The notes under the pieces were generated by a model. It searched no databases and had not been told where the DNA came from. It saw only the letters and a program-made list of their open reading frames with translations. The position numbers and the translations under genes are program-made. This document shows positions 27,012 through 36,147 of a stretch of 64,000 bases of DNA, piece after piece. The stretch is from Chloracidobacterium sp. (GTDB taxonomy: Bacteria > Acidobacteriota > Blastocatellia > Chloracidobacteriales > Chloracidobacteriaceae): positions 124,001 through 188,000 of the forward strand of contig JANWUV010000006.1 in the NCBI GenBank assembly GCA_025057975.1, written 5' to 3'. The first letter of the stretch is position 1, and the number at the start of each line of letters is the position of its first letter.

Positions 27012-27701
27012 TTAGGGTTTGCGTTGAACTTCGACGCGGGCCTCATAGCTACCACTGTTGTCCGACAGATCGCCTTCGTTGACGCTCAGGTAGAGTTTGC
27101 CGCTACGCTGCGCCGTAAACTCGCGGGAACTGCCGATGAAGATGAAGTCGTTATTGTCATCGCCGATAACGGCAATCAGCGCCCCCGTCGGCCGTCCCGG
27201 CATCAATTTGTTGGGGTCATCGTCGGGAATGCCCTCCGGCGTGGACTGACGGCGGGCGTCAAGATACACCGTTCCGCGCGCCGAAATCCGAATTCGATCG
27301 CCACGACGTACATCAAGCTGGGTGTACGTCCAATCGTCGCGGGCAATAACAGCGACGGTTTGCACGAGGTCGCCGGCGGCAGGCGATGTGCCTGTTGGCG
27401 GTGGTTCAGGCGGACTGGACGGTCGGCCGCCGCCTGCATCCGTTGGTCGCCCGTCATAGCCCGGCGGCAGTGGTCGCCCATCAAACTCTACGCTCTCAAT
27501 ATCCTCTAGGGCGATGGTCGCTTGGGTGGTCGGCGACGACCGTTCATACACAATCACGAACTGACGGTTTTCATAGCGCACAATCTTGCCGACGATGGTC
27601 TGGCCGTTCTTGAGCCGGATGGTGTCAGCGTGGGTGACGGCGGCTGGCAAGCCGACTGCAGCGGCAAGGAAAATACATGAGAGCCGAAGGCGGTGGTTCA
27701 T
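27012..27701 (-). CDS. Secreted protein with PA-IL (LecA)-like C-terminal domain
   Basis: The 229-aa protein has a clear signal peptide ending near VTHA. A small N-terminal beta domain (DTIRLKNGQTIVGKIVRYENRQFVIVYE) resembles modules common in acidobacterial envelope proteins. A Pro/Gly-rich linker (about residues 80-110) follows. The C-terminal half (DWTYTQLDVRRGDRIRISARGTVYLD, GALIAVIGDDNNDFIFIGSSREFTAQRSGKLYLSVNEGDLSDNSG) fits the calcium- and galactose-binding fold of LecA-type lectin domains. The Asp and Asn residues of the last loop are placed as in that fold. It probably binds sugars outside the cell. Confidence 0.7.
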   Translation of the reverse strand: MNHRLRLSCIFLAAAVGLPAAVTHADTIRLKNGQTIVGKIVRYENRQFVIVYERSSPTTQATIALEDIESVEFDGRPLPPGYDGRPTDAGGGRPSSPPEPPPTGTSPAAGDLVQTVAVIARDDWTYTQLDVRRGDRIRISARGTVYLDARRQSTPEGIPDDDPNKLMPGRPTGALIAVIGDDNNDFIFIGSSREFTAQRSGKLYLSVNEGDLSDNSGSYEARVEVQRKP

Positions 27702-27767
27702 AGAGGTGTCGCCTTAGTGAGTGGGGTTTCTTCGTTTGTGCTAGGGAAGCTTTCTAAACGCCGGAAA

Positions 27768-28757
27768 TTAGTTGGCGTCGGCAGCCGGCCCGGCTGGGAA
27801 ATAACCTCGTCGCGTGAGAACGCGGGCGTCACGGTATTTGGGCACTCGAACTTCAATTTCTCGGAAGTGCTTACCGGTTCGACCGTCGCGGGGTTCATAG
27901 ACAAGAAAGTACTGGTTGCGAAGATACTCCTTGGCCAGATCAAACGCACGCTTGGTTTGCTTTGAATCGCTTGGAAAAAAGACATCACCGCCGGTTTCCT
28001 TACAGAGACGCTTGAGCTTGCGGTCGTCCAGGTTGAAATACGGGTTGCCCTCGACACGAAACACGCCGCCGCCTTTGGTGCTGATGGCGTAGATGGTGAC
28101 TTCCGTACGTTGCGCAATGGCGATGGCCTCGTCCAAGGTCGTCTCACTAGCTGTGTCGCCGCCGTCCGTCACCAAGAGAATCGCACGCCGCCGGGTGCTT
28201 GCCGACGGCATTTGCTCCAAGCAGACTTTCTTAACGGCGTCATAGAGCGCAGTACGACCGTTGGCGGTTGTCACGCTGTTGACGACACGCGCCAACTGCT
28301 GGAAATCGTTGGTGAAACCGGCGCGAATGCGGGGTTCGTCATCAAACGTCACAAACGAAGCTTGGTCGCGGCGGTTGTCAAGCAGCTTACTTAGGAACTC
28401 CGTAATTGCCTCACGTTCAAACGCCAGCCGGTAGCGAACGCTAGTGCTGGTATCCATCAAGATGGCGACATTGAGTGCCAGTCCGTCACGGCGCTGGAAG
28501 GCAATAATGGGTTGGCGACGTTTGTTTTCAAAAACTTCAAAGTCGTTTTGTCCAAGATTGGGGATGAATCGTCCCTCCCGATCCAGAACTGTAACCGGCA
28601 GCGAGACATTGACCACGTCGAGGGTGTATTCGTCTTCGCCGGCGGCGGAGGTTGCCGGTTGTGGCGGCGTCTGGGCAGTGACACCAGTGAACTGGAAGGC
28701 GACAAAGCCGCTCAGAACACAAAGCAAGGCGCAGAAACGGGACAAACGCTGACGCAT
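27768..28757 (-). CDS. VWFA-related secreted protein
   Basis: The 329-aa protein has a signal peptide (LSRFCALLCVLSGFVAFQF). A conserved lead-in (NVSLPVTVLDREGRFIPNLGQNDFEVFENKRRQPI) precedes a von Willebrand A domain. The metal-ion site DTSTS is intact, a Thr lies in TANGRTALYDAV and an Asp in VTDGGDT. This layout is typical of the VWFA-related family expanded in Acidobacteria. VWA domains mediate protein binding outside the cell. It is divergent from the J-domain protein gene across 299 bp. Confidence 0.9.
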   Translation of the reverse strand: MRQRLSRFCALLCVLSGFVAFQFTGVTAQTPPQPATSAAGEDEYTLDVVNVSLPVTVLDREGRFIPNLGQNDFEVFENKRRQPIIAFQRRDGLALNVAILMDTSTSVRYRLAFEREAITEFLSKLLDNRRDQASFVTFDDEPRIRAGFTNDFQQLARVVNSVTTANGRTALYDAVKKVCLEQMPSASTRRRAILLVTDGGDTASETTLDEAIAIAQRTEVTIYAISTKGGGVFRVEGNPYFNLDDRKLKRLCKETGGDVFFPSDSKQTKRAFDLAKEYLRNQYFLVYEPRDGRTGKHFREIEVRVPKYRDARVLTRRGYFPAGPAADAN

Positions 28758-28934
28758 TGAGCACCTCTTCGGTCAAGCATCCCTGATTTAGTTGTTGGGC
28801 CGCCCGGTACGGCTAAGGTCAACCATAGCACGCTCCGGTCTCAGTGAGGATTTCTTAGGTGGCGCGCCGGCGGGGGAGGTTGGATGCGCCATGGAAGTCG
28901 TCTCCGCCGATTAGCCTCGTCCCGGTGGGAGGCG

Positions 28935-29024
28935 ATCCTTCGATAAGGATTTTTAGCTCATTTGGCTTGTGCGCCTGTCGAAAGCGAAGCACAATCGAAG
29001 CTGTCTTTTATAGCCTGCTTCGAT
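28935..29024 (+). promoter_or_regulatory. Structured leader: terminator-like hairpin plus inverted repeat
   Basis: ATCCTT-CGAT-AAGGAT at 28935-28950 is followed by TTTT (28951-28954) and looks like a small intrinsic terminator. Further down, ATCGAAGC (28994-29001) and GCTTCGAT (29017-29024) form a perfect inverted repeat with a 15-nt spacer, 32 nt before the ATG at 29057. The two lie in the 299-bp divergent spacer between the VWA gene and the J-domain gene. They could be an attenuation-type leader or separate operator sites. No gene is seen in the spacer. Confidence 0.45.
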
Positions 29025-29056
29025 CACCGACAGTTCACAACCCCGACCCTAGTTTG

Positions 29057-30973
29057 ATGAACGGTACGCTTTCGCTCCTCAACTTCGCCGACATTATTCG
29101 TGACCTGCATTTGTCCCGGCGTACGGGTCTGTTGCGGATGACGCGCAACCGTGAGCTGCGCGCCGTGTTTGTCGAGCAGGGCAACTTGGTGTTTGCCCTT
29201 TCAAACCTGCCTCACGAACGGTTGGGCGACTTTTTGCTGGCGCGTGACCTTATTACCCGTGAGCAGTACGACGCCGCCGTGCAACGGCCGAACGCCAAAC
29301 AGCGTTTTGGTCAGGTGCTTGTCGAAATGGGCGTCATGCCGCGCGAGAAAGTCGAAACTTACGCCCGCCAGCATTTGACAGACATCATTTTGGCCGCTTT
29401 CGAATGGACGAGCGGCGAATTCTCGTTTGAGGAAGGCACACGCGCCGCCCACGATGTCAAACTTGACCTACTGACACCGAACATCATCCTGATGGGCGTA
29501 CGGCGCATGACGAATGAGGACGCCATCCGGCGCTCGTTAGGGCCAACGACCCAGCACATCGAGCTTTCTCCGGACGCCGCGACGCAACTACAACGAGCGA
29601 CGCTTGATGGTACGGAGGGCTTTGTTCTGTCACGGATTACAGGGCGAATGACGATTGATGAACTGGTGTTGGTCAGCGGCGTACCAGAGATGACGATTTT
29701 GCGCGTGGTGTACGGGTTGGTCTGCGCTGGTATCCTAACGGCTGAGCATCCACGTCCGACCATGGCCAATCCACAACCGGCTGCGCCGGTTGCGGCTTCA
29801 GTCGCATCGTCGGCGGCTCCTCCGTCGTCGGCAACGCCCTCCACGCCAGTTGGTTCGCCCGAACCGGAGGCCGTCAATCCCGATGAAGCTCGCTTCGAGC
29901 TTCAGATGCTGCGCGAGTTTCTGTCGCTCAAGACGACCACGTACTACGACATTCTGAACCTAGCGCCAACGGCAAGCGACGCCGACATCAAACGCTCGTA
30001 CTACCAGCTGGCGAAGAAGTACCACCCCGACCGGTATCGAACGCTGGGCGCTCCGGATGTACTAGACAACGCCGAGTGGATTTTCGCCCGCCTCACCGAG
30101 GCGTATGAGAAGCTGCGTGACCCGGACGTGCGCCGGCGGTATGACGAGTTCATTGGGTTGACGCCAGAGAGTACCGAACGCACCGAAGCCAAAGTCGCTT
30201 CTGTGACCGCGCCGAGCAGGACGCCGACGCCGCCTTCTGTGTCACCTGCCGCACCGTTCACTGAACAAGTCCACACCACACCGCCTGCCGCCGCCCCCGA
30301 CGCAACAGGGCGGATACCAACCCCGCCAAGTGTTGCAGCGCCGCCCGGCGGAACGACGGGACGCATAGCGTCGCCGTCCGCCACGCAGCCCCTTGGGAGC
30401 GTAACAGGGACTAATACACAGGGGATGCCGACGGGCAGTAGCACCACCGGTTCAATTGCCGCACCGGCTGAAGCGGCGGCTGAGGCGGCGGCGCGAAGCT
30501 ATGAGTTTGCCTGCGCGGCTATTGAGCGGAAGGACTTCATCACGGCGATGACCTACTTGCGGGAGGCGGTCCGGTTGGCCCCGGATGTCATTCGTTACCG
30601 TTCGCGCTTGGCGTCACTGTGTATGCAAAATCCCAAGTTGCGGAAGGAAGCCGAAGAACAACTGTTGGCGATTCTGAAGCTGGACGAAAACTACGTGGAT
30701 GCGCGGCTAGCGCTGGGTCACATGTACCATCAGGCAGGGATGGAAAAATCGGCGCGCAAGCAGTTTGAAGCGGTGTTGGCGATTCAGCCGGACAACGCCA
30801 TAGCCAAGCAGATGCTAGCGCTCAAACCGGCGTCCACCAGCGCTGCTGCGCCGCCAAAGCCAGCTGATAAGTCAAAGGCTTCCCCGACAAAGCCCGCCAA
30901 GCCGGACGAACCCAAGAAGAGCATTCTGCAACAGGATGTTGGAGAACTTATCAGTAAGCTGTTCAAGCGATAA
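29057..30973 (+). CDS. DUF4388 (PATAN)-J-domain-TPR protein
   Basis: The 638-aa protein starts at ATG 29057, where the DUF4388 motif begins (MNGTLSLLNFADIIRDLHLS); an upstream open frame lacks homology. DUF4388 spans about residues 1-95. A helical region follows to about 230, then a Pro/Ser-rich linker. A J-domain spans about 292-370 with YYDILNLAPTASDADIKRSYYQL and the HPD tripeptide at about 323-325, so it can stimulate Hsp70 ATPase. After a low-complexity Thr/Pro/Gly region, TPR-like helices (AARSYEFACAAIERKDFITAM, LDENYVDARLALGHMY) end the protein. It probably acts as a DnaK co-chaperone or signalling scaffold. Confidence 0.88.
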   Translation: MNGTLSLLNFADIIRDLHLSRRTGLLRMTRNRELRAVFVEQGNLVFALSNLPHERLGDFLLARDLITREQYDAAVQRPNAKQRFGQVLVEMGVMPREKVETYARQHLTDIILAAFEWTSGEFSFEEGTRAAHDVKLDLLTPNIILMGVRRMTNEDAIRRSLGPTTQHIELSPDAATQLQRATLDGTEGFVLSRITGRMTIDELVLVSGVPEMTILRVVYGLVCAGILTAEHPRPTMANPQPAAPVAASVASSAAPPSSATPSTPVGSPEPEAVNPDEARFELQMLREFLSLKTTTYYDILNLAPTASDADIKRSYYQLAKKYHPDRYRTLGAPDVLDNAEWIFARLTEAYEKLRDPDVRRRYDEFIGLTPESTERTEAKVASVTAPSRTPTPPSVSPAAPFTEQVHTTPPAAAPDATGRIPTPPSVAAPPGGTTGRIASPSATQPLGSVTGTNTQGMPTGSSTTGSIAAPAEAAAEAAARSYEFACAAIERKDFITAMTYLREAVRLAPDVIRYRSRLASLCMQNPKLRKEAEEQLLAILKLDENYVDARLALGHMYHQAGMEKSARKQFEAVLAIQPDNAIAKQMLALKPASTSAAAPPKPADKSKASPTKPAKPDEPKKSILQQDVGELISKLFKR

Positions 30974-31193
30974 TCGGCTGTGACTGATTTGTATGTCGGC
31001 AGCGGGCAGAGTTGATTCGACTTGAACGCGCTTGCCCGGATTTCATTTTGGCCTCTGTTCAGCTCGTAGAACCAAGGGCTAGAGCTTGGACAAGGCCGGA
31101 GAGCGCCAAAGTGCACTTTCCAAGAAAACGCAGCGGATCAGCTCACCGTTTGAAGTGCGGTGGTGTTCCGTCGCACTCCAAAACTGTTGACGT

Positions 31194-31231
31194 GTTTCAC
31201 GCTGGAGTGGCCGCTCCACTCACGTGGAAAC
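31194..31231 (+). promoter_or_regulatory. Long imperfect hairpin just upstream of the nucleotidyltransferase start
   Basis: GTTTCACG (31194-31201) pairs with CGTGGAAAC (31223-31231) with one bulged base, and GAGTGG (31205-31210) pairs with CCACTC (31216-31221). Together they make a nested stem of about 14 pairs with a 5-nt loop, ending 13 nt before ATG 31245. It lies in a 271-bp spacer after the J-domain gene in which I see nothing else. It may control translation of the downstream gene or be a transcription signal. No T-tract follows. Confidence 0.45.
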
Positions 31232-31244
31232 TGCTCTAGTGTTT

Positions 31245-32237
31245 ATGAAAGCCATGCTCTTGGCTGCCGGATTTGGGACGCGGCTTTTTCCGCTCACGCT
31301 GGATCGCCCCAAGCCGGCGTTGCCAGTGCTAGGACGACCGCTCATCACGTACGGCGCCGCCTATCTGGCGCGTTTTGGCTGTCGTGAACTGGTCGTCAAC
31401 CTGCATTACCGGGGCGAGGCGATTGTCGCAGCGCTTGGCGATGGGTCAGCGTTCGGTTGTCGGATTGCCTACAGTTACGAACATGATGCCATCCTAGGTA
31501 CTGGTGGGGCGCTTGATCACGCCAAATTGCTGCTCAACCCGACTGAGACGTTCATCGTGATGAACGGCAAGCTCGTCACGACGATTGATTTGCGGGCGGC
31601 GCTGGCAACCCACCGGAAAACGTGCGCTCTGGCGACGCTGATCCTCAAGCCAAATGTTCGGCGCGAGCGATTCAGCGTCGTTGACGTAGATGACGCCGGA
31701 GCCATTCGCGGCTTCGGCCCTGCCCCGACCGTTGAAGCCGCGCCGGATGAGCCGCCGCCGCTGTTTTTCACCGGCATCCAACTTCTCGAACCGGACATTT
31801 TCGATTACATCCCGCCGGGTGTCTTCTCGCATACGACAACCGACGTGTACCCGCGCGCTATTGCCGACGGCCGCCGCATTACGGCGCACATTGCCGCACC
31901 GGACGAGGCTTGGTACGAATTTAGTACGCTAGAGCGATACCTTGACTTTTCCTGTCGTCTAGCGGGGCAGGAACAAGCCGTTGTTCAGGGCGTGGGCTGT
32001 CGCATCGCCGCCGACGCCGACGTGGCACGTACGATCCTCTGGAACCGTGTCACAATCGGCGCTAAAGTGCGGCTGCGGGAGGTCATCGTCGGCGACGGCG
32101 TGACCATTCCCGACGGGACGACGCTCTCGCGGGCGGCGGTTGTCCGCGCCGATCTGATGCAAGAGGCGTCGCCGGTGCGTCAGTCCGGTGAAGGGCGCGG
32201 ACAACGGATTGGCGACAACTTCATCGTTCATTTCTGA
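31245..32237 (+). CDS. Sugar-1-phosphate nucleotidyltransferase (mannose-1-phosphate guanylyltransferase-like)
   Basis: The 330-aa protein has the nucleotidyltransferase signature MLLAAGFGTRLFPLTLDRPKP, LPVLGRPLI and GTGGALDHAKLLL. The C-terminus forms a short left-handed beta helix (RTILWNRVTIGAKVRLREVIVGDGVTIPDGT), as in GDP-mannose or MurU-type enzymes that make sugar nucleotides for the envelope. The metal-binding Asp normally found in VNGD-x-x-T-D reads NGKLVTTID here. This could lower or alter activity, although some relatives may tolerate Lys. The ATG at 31245 fits the family start; upstream METALVF is a weaker alternative. Confidence 0.85.
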   Translation: MKAMLLAAGFGTRLFPLTLDRPKPALPVLGRPLITYGAAYLARFGCRELVVNLHYRGEAIVAALGDGSAFGCRIAYSYEHDAILGTGGALDHAKLLLNPTETFIVMNGKLVTTIDLRAALATHRKTCALATLILKPNVRRERFSVVDVDDAGAIRGFGPAPTVEAAPDEPPPLFFTGIQLLEPDIFDYIPPGVFSHTTTDVYPRAIADGRRITAHIAAPDEAWYEFSTLERYLDFSCRLAGQEQAVVQGVGCRIAADADVARTILWNRVTIGAKVRLREVIVGDGVTIPDGTTLSRAAVVRADLMQEASPVRQSGEGRGQRIGDNFIVHF

Positions 32238-32287
32238 ATGGTTCGCTTCTGACCGGGGCAAGTTTTGGTACGTGTGGTCGGCGGGGC

Positions 32288-33838
32288 ATGACACGCGGTG
32301 AGTTCCTCAAAAACCTGCTGCTCGGCGTTGGCTGGGGTCTGCTTCAACCGGCGTCCGGCGTTTTTGGTCGTCCGGTTCAAGACGCCGGATGGGTAGTCGC
32401 CGCCGAAGAACTCATCGCCGACATCCCACGCTTGCCGCGCGAGTTTCGCGGCGTCTGGGTGGCGACCGTCGAGAACATTGACTTTCCTTCGGCGCGCAAC
32501 CTCAGCCCGGAACAGCAACAGGCCGAACTGACGGCGATTTTTGATTTGGCGCAGGCGCTTGGTTTCAACGCGGTAATTTTTCAAATCCGACCAATGTGCG
32601 ACGCGCTCTACGCCAGTCCGTACGAACCTTGGTCGGAGTATTTGTGCGGCGTGATGGGGCGGACGCCGACGCCGTTCTACGATCCGCTGGCGTTCGCTGT
32701 AGAAGCGGCGCACGCGCGCGGACTAGAGCTGCACGCTTGGTTCAATCCCTTTCGGGCGCTGCATCGGGCGCGGCAGGGCGGCGTTGACCCACAGCACATT
32801 GCGCGCCGCCGGCCGGACTTAGCCAAACCCTACGGACGCTATCACTGGCTTGACCCCGGCGAGCCGGAAGCGCGCGCCCACTCGCTCCGTGTCATTCTCG
32901 ATGTCGTGGAGCGTTACGACATTGATGCTGTGCACTTCGACGACTACTTCTACCCCTACAAGGAACGTCTCGTGTCGGGGTATGTGATCCCCTTTCCCGA
33001 TGACGACAGTTGGGCGCGGTACGGGCAGGGGAGGGGATGGCGGACGCGCGACGACTGGCGCCGGCACAATATCAACGTCTTTCTTGAGCAAGTTGCTGAC
33101 GGGATACGCCGGCTCAAGCCGCACGTCAAGTTTGGAATTAGTCCGTTTGGCATCTGGCAGCCAAATCACCCGCCGGGTATTCAGGGCCTTAACTCCTACA
33201 TGGAACTGTGTTCCGACTCCCGGCGCTGGCTGGCGGAAGGATTAGTGGATTATCTCGCGCCACAGCTATACTGGCCGATTGAACGCGAACAGCAAAGCTA
33301 CCTACGTTTGCTTGAGTGGTGGTTGGCGCAGAACCGGCGCAGCCGCCACGTCTGGCCCGGCAGCGCCGCCTTCAAGGTAGCTGACGGGACGCCGCGCGCT
33401 GTTCCTGCAAGCGAAATCGCGGCGCAGGTCAGAGTGGCGCGTCGCCTCAATCGGCAAGGCGGCAATATTCACTTCAGTTTCCGGGTCTTCCGGCGCAACC
33501 GAGGCGGTTTGGCGGATTTGCTCCGGCACGAAGTGTACGCCGTCCCAGCGCTCGTGCCGGCTTCACCGTGGTTGGACGCAACGCCACCGCCGGCGCCGGC
33601 TCTGGAGGTGCTCATAGACCCGATGGTGGGGCGTCCCGTCGCCGTCTGGCGTACGGATACCCCGGAACGCACAGCGTGCTGGTGTATCGCCATTCAGACT
33701 GGTGAAGCATGGGAGCTGCAAGTGCAACCAGCGGCGCAGCGCCGGGTGACGCTACCGGAGGCGGCGCGCGCCGTCGCCGTCTGGGCTGTGAGTCGAACCG
33801 GGGTCGAAGGTCGGCGAGCAATTCGTTATCGCGGTTAG
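32288..33838 (+). CDS. Glycoside-hydrolase-like protein (GHL10/DUF187)
   Basis: The 516-aa protein has a signal-like N-terminus (EFLKNLLLGVGWGLL). The domain that follows matches the GHL10 group: EFRGVWVATVENIDFPS, LGFNAVIFQIRPMCDALYAS, GLELHAWFNPFRA, DAVHFDDYFYPYKE, KPHVKFGISPFGIWQP and DYLAPQLYWPIE. These are TIM-barrel proteins thought to act on glycans; the HFDDY Asp residues sit in the usual acidic position. The last 90 residues form a small beta domain. It lies 50 bp after the nucleotidyltransferase, in the same direction. Confidence 0.88.
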   Translation: MTRGEFLKNLLLGVGWGLLQPASGVFGRPVQDAGWVVAAEELIADIPRLPREFRGVWVATVENIDFPSARNLSPEQQQAELTAIFDLAQALGFNAVIFQIRPMCDALYASPYEPWSEYLCGVMGRTPTPFYDPLAFAVEAAHARGLELHAWFNPFRALHRARQGGVDPQHIARRRPDLAKPYGRYHWLDPGEPEARAHSLRVILDVVERYDIDAVHFDDYFYPYKERLVSGYVIPFPDDDSWARYGQGRGWRTRDDWRRHNINVFLEQVADGIRRLKPHVKFGISPFGIWQPNHPPGIQGLNSYMELCSDSRRWLAEGLVDYLAPQLYWPIEREQQSYLRLLEWWLAQNRRSRHVWPGSAAFKVADGTPRAVPASEIAAQVRVARRLNRQGGNIHFSFRVFRRNRGGLADLLRHEVYAVPALVPASPWLDATPPPAPALEVLIDPMVGRPVAVWRTDTPERTACWCIAIQTGEAWELQVQPAAQRRVTLPEAARAVAVWAVSRTGVEGRRAIRYRG

Positions 33839-33950
33839 ATACCCAAGTGCCTAGGCCTTTACTGCGCGGCGTGTCATGGTTACCAGCAGAATAAGCCGCC
33901 GGGGATAAACGTCGGCGGGCGCAATTCCATACCACACGAGGAACTGTGCA

Positions 33951-36140
33951 ATGTTCAAGCGACGAGCGTGGCGACGCTCACTGACGGCTGGTGTGGCGCT
34001 GTTGATGTTGGCTGCTCCGCCAACGCTGTTCGCCCAAAGTTTTTCTGACAGGATGAAAGCCTCGAAATCACCTATCACCTATCCGCCGTCGAAAAAGGTT
34101 GACCAAGTGGACGACTACCACGGCGTTAAGGTCGCCGATCCGTACCGCTGGCTTGAAGACGCTGACGCCCCAGACACGAAGGCATGGATTGAGGCGCAAA
34201 ACAAAGTTACCTTCGCCTTTCTGGAAAGCATTCCCGAACGTGCGCGCATCCGCGAACGGTTGACTCAGCTGTGGAACTACGAAAAGTTCGGTGTGCCTTT
34301 CCGTGAGGGCGGCAAGTACTTCTTCACACGCAACGACGGGCTGCAAAACCAAAGCGTACTCTATGTCGGCGATGCGCCCGACGACCCGCAGGCCCGTGTT
34401 CTGCTCGACCCCAACAAGCTGTCGGCGGACGGCACGGTGGCGCTGACGAGCTACGCCGTCAGCGACGACGGTAAGCTACTTGCCTACGGACTGGCTACGG
34501 CCGGCTCGGACTGGAATGAGTGGCGCGTCCGCAACATTGAAACTGGCGAAGACCTACCCGACCGTCTTCAGTGGATTAAGTTCTCCGGCGCATCATGGAC
34601 AAAGGACTCAAAAGGGTTCTTCTACAGCCGGTATGACGAGCCGAAAGAGGGCAACCTGCTGCAATCCACAAACTACTTCCAGAAGCTTTACTACCATCGC
34701 GTCGGCACACCCCAGTCCGAAGACCGGCTGGTTTATGAGCGCAAGGATCACAAGGAATGGGGGTTCAGCGGTTATGTGACGGACGATGGGCGCTACCTCG
34801 GCATCGTCGTCACAATGGGTACGAGCCCAAAGAATCTGTTTTTCTACAAGGACTTGACGCAGCCGGACGCGCCGGTCGTCGAGCTAATCGCCGATTTCAT
34901 CGCCGACTTTACACCGGTCGGCAACGACGGAACGACGTTCTATTTCCGTACCGACTGGGAAGCGCCGCGCGGCCGCCTCATTGCTGTTGACGCGACGCGC
35001 CCTGAACCGGCGAACTGGCGCGAAATTATTCCGCAGACGGTGGACACGCTCGAAAGCGTGCACTACGTCGGCGGACGGTTTATCGCGCTCTATCTGGCTG
35101 ACGCCAAAACCCAGGTCAAGGTGTTTGCGACAGACGGCGCGTTCATCCGCGAAGTGAGTTTGCCCGGTATTGGTACGGCGACCGGATTTAGCGGCAAGCC
35201 GACGGATACCGAAACGTTCTATGCCTTCACGAGCTTTACGCAGCCGACGAGCATCTACCGGTACGATCTGGAAACCGGCAAAAGCACGCTAATCAAGCAG
35301 CCCAAGGTGACATTCAACCCGGCGGATTACGAAACCAAGCAGGTTTTCTACACGAGCAAGGACGGGACGCGCATCCCGATGTTTATCACGCACCGTAAGG
35401 GTCTCAGGCGGGACGGCAAGAACCCGACGCTGCTCTATGGCTACGGCGGCTTCAACATTTCACTCACGCCGGCGTTTTCACCGGCGCGGATCGCGTGGTT
35501 GGAGATGGGCGGCGTGCTGGCGATTCCCAACTTGCGCGGCGGTGGCGAGTACGGCGAAGCGTGGCATCAAGCCGGCACGAAGCTCAACAAACAAAATGTG
35601 TTCGACGACTTCATCGCGGCGGCCGAGTGGCTCATCAAAGAGAAGTACACCGTGCCGGCCAAGCTGGCCATTCAAGGTGGGAGCAACGGCGGGTTGCTTG
35701 TTGGGGCATGCATGACGCAGCGCCCGGAACTGTTCGGTGCGGCGCTGCCGGCGGTGGGCGTGATGGATATGCTCCGCTTCAACAAGTTCACGATTGGCTG
35801 GGCGTGGGAGTCGGATTACGGCTCGCCGCAGAACCCGGAGGAGTTCAAGGCGCTGTACGCCTACTCGCCGCTGCACAACCTCAAGCCAGGGACGCGCTAT
35901 CCGGCGACGCTAGTAACGACAGCCGACCACGACGACCGCGTGGTGCCGGCGCACAGTTTCAAGTTCGCAGCGGCGTTGCAGGCGGCGCACAAAGGCGATG
36001 CGCCGGTGCTGATTCGGATTGAAACCAAGGCCGGCCACGGCGCCGGGAAACCGACGGCAAAGCTGATCGAGGAGGCCGCCGACATCTGGGCGTTCCTTGT
36101 GAAAACGCTTGGGATGAAAGTGACCTTCCCAGCGCGGTAG
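33951..36140 (+). CDS. Prolyl oligopeptidase family (S9A) serine peptidase
   Basis: Cleaves short peptides after proline. The 729-aa protein starts at ATG 33951 behind GAGGAAC. It has a signal peptide (SLTAGVALLMLAAPPTLFAQ), so it is exported. A beta-propeller follows from VDDYHGVKVADPYRWLEDADAPDTKAWIE. The catalytic alpha/beta-hydrolase domain starts near residue 455, with GGSNGGLL (S578), an Asp in DHDDRVVP (about residue 662) and a His in KAGHGAG (about residue 695). All three catalytic residues are present. The gene stands alone, with a repeat-bearing spacer downstream. Confidence 0.95.
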   Translation: MFKRRAWRRSLTAGVALLMLAAPPTLFAQSFSDRMKASKSPITYPPSKKVDQVDDYHGVKVADPYRWLEDADAPDTKAWIEAQNKVTFAFLESIPERARIRERLTQLWNYEKFGVPFREGGKYFFTRNDGLQNQSVLYVGDAPDDPQARVLLDPNKLSADGTVALTSYAVSDDGKLLAYGLATAGSDWNEWRVRNIETGEDLPDRLQWIKFSGASWTKDSKGFFYSRYDEPKEGNLLQSTNYFQKLYYHRVGTPQSEDRLVYERKDHKEWGFSGYVTDDGRYLGIVVTMGTSPKNLFFYKDLTQPDAPVVELIADFIADFTPVGNDGTTFYFRTDWEAPRGRLIAVDATRPEPANWREIIPQTVDTLESVHYVGGRFIALYLADAKTQVKVFATDGAFIREVSLPGIGTATGFSGKPTDTETFYAFTSFTQPTSIYRYDLETGKSTLIKQPKVTFNPADYETKQVFYTSKDGTRIPMFITHRKGLRRDGKNPTLLYGYGGFNISLTPAFSPARIAWLEMGGVLAIPNLRGGGEYGEAWHQAGTKLNKQNVFDDFIAAAEWLIKEKYTVPAKLAIQGGSNGGLLVGACMTQRPELFGAALPAVGVMDMLRFNKFTIGWAWESDYGSPQNPEEFKALYAYSPLHNLKPGTRYPATLVTTADHDDRVVPAHSFKFAAALQAAHKGDAPVLIRIETKAGHGAGKPTAKLIEEAADIWAFLVKTLGMKVTFPAR

Positions 36141-36147
36141 GAGGTCT

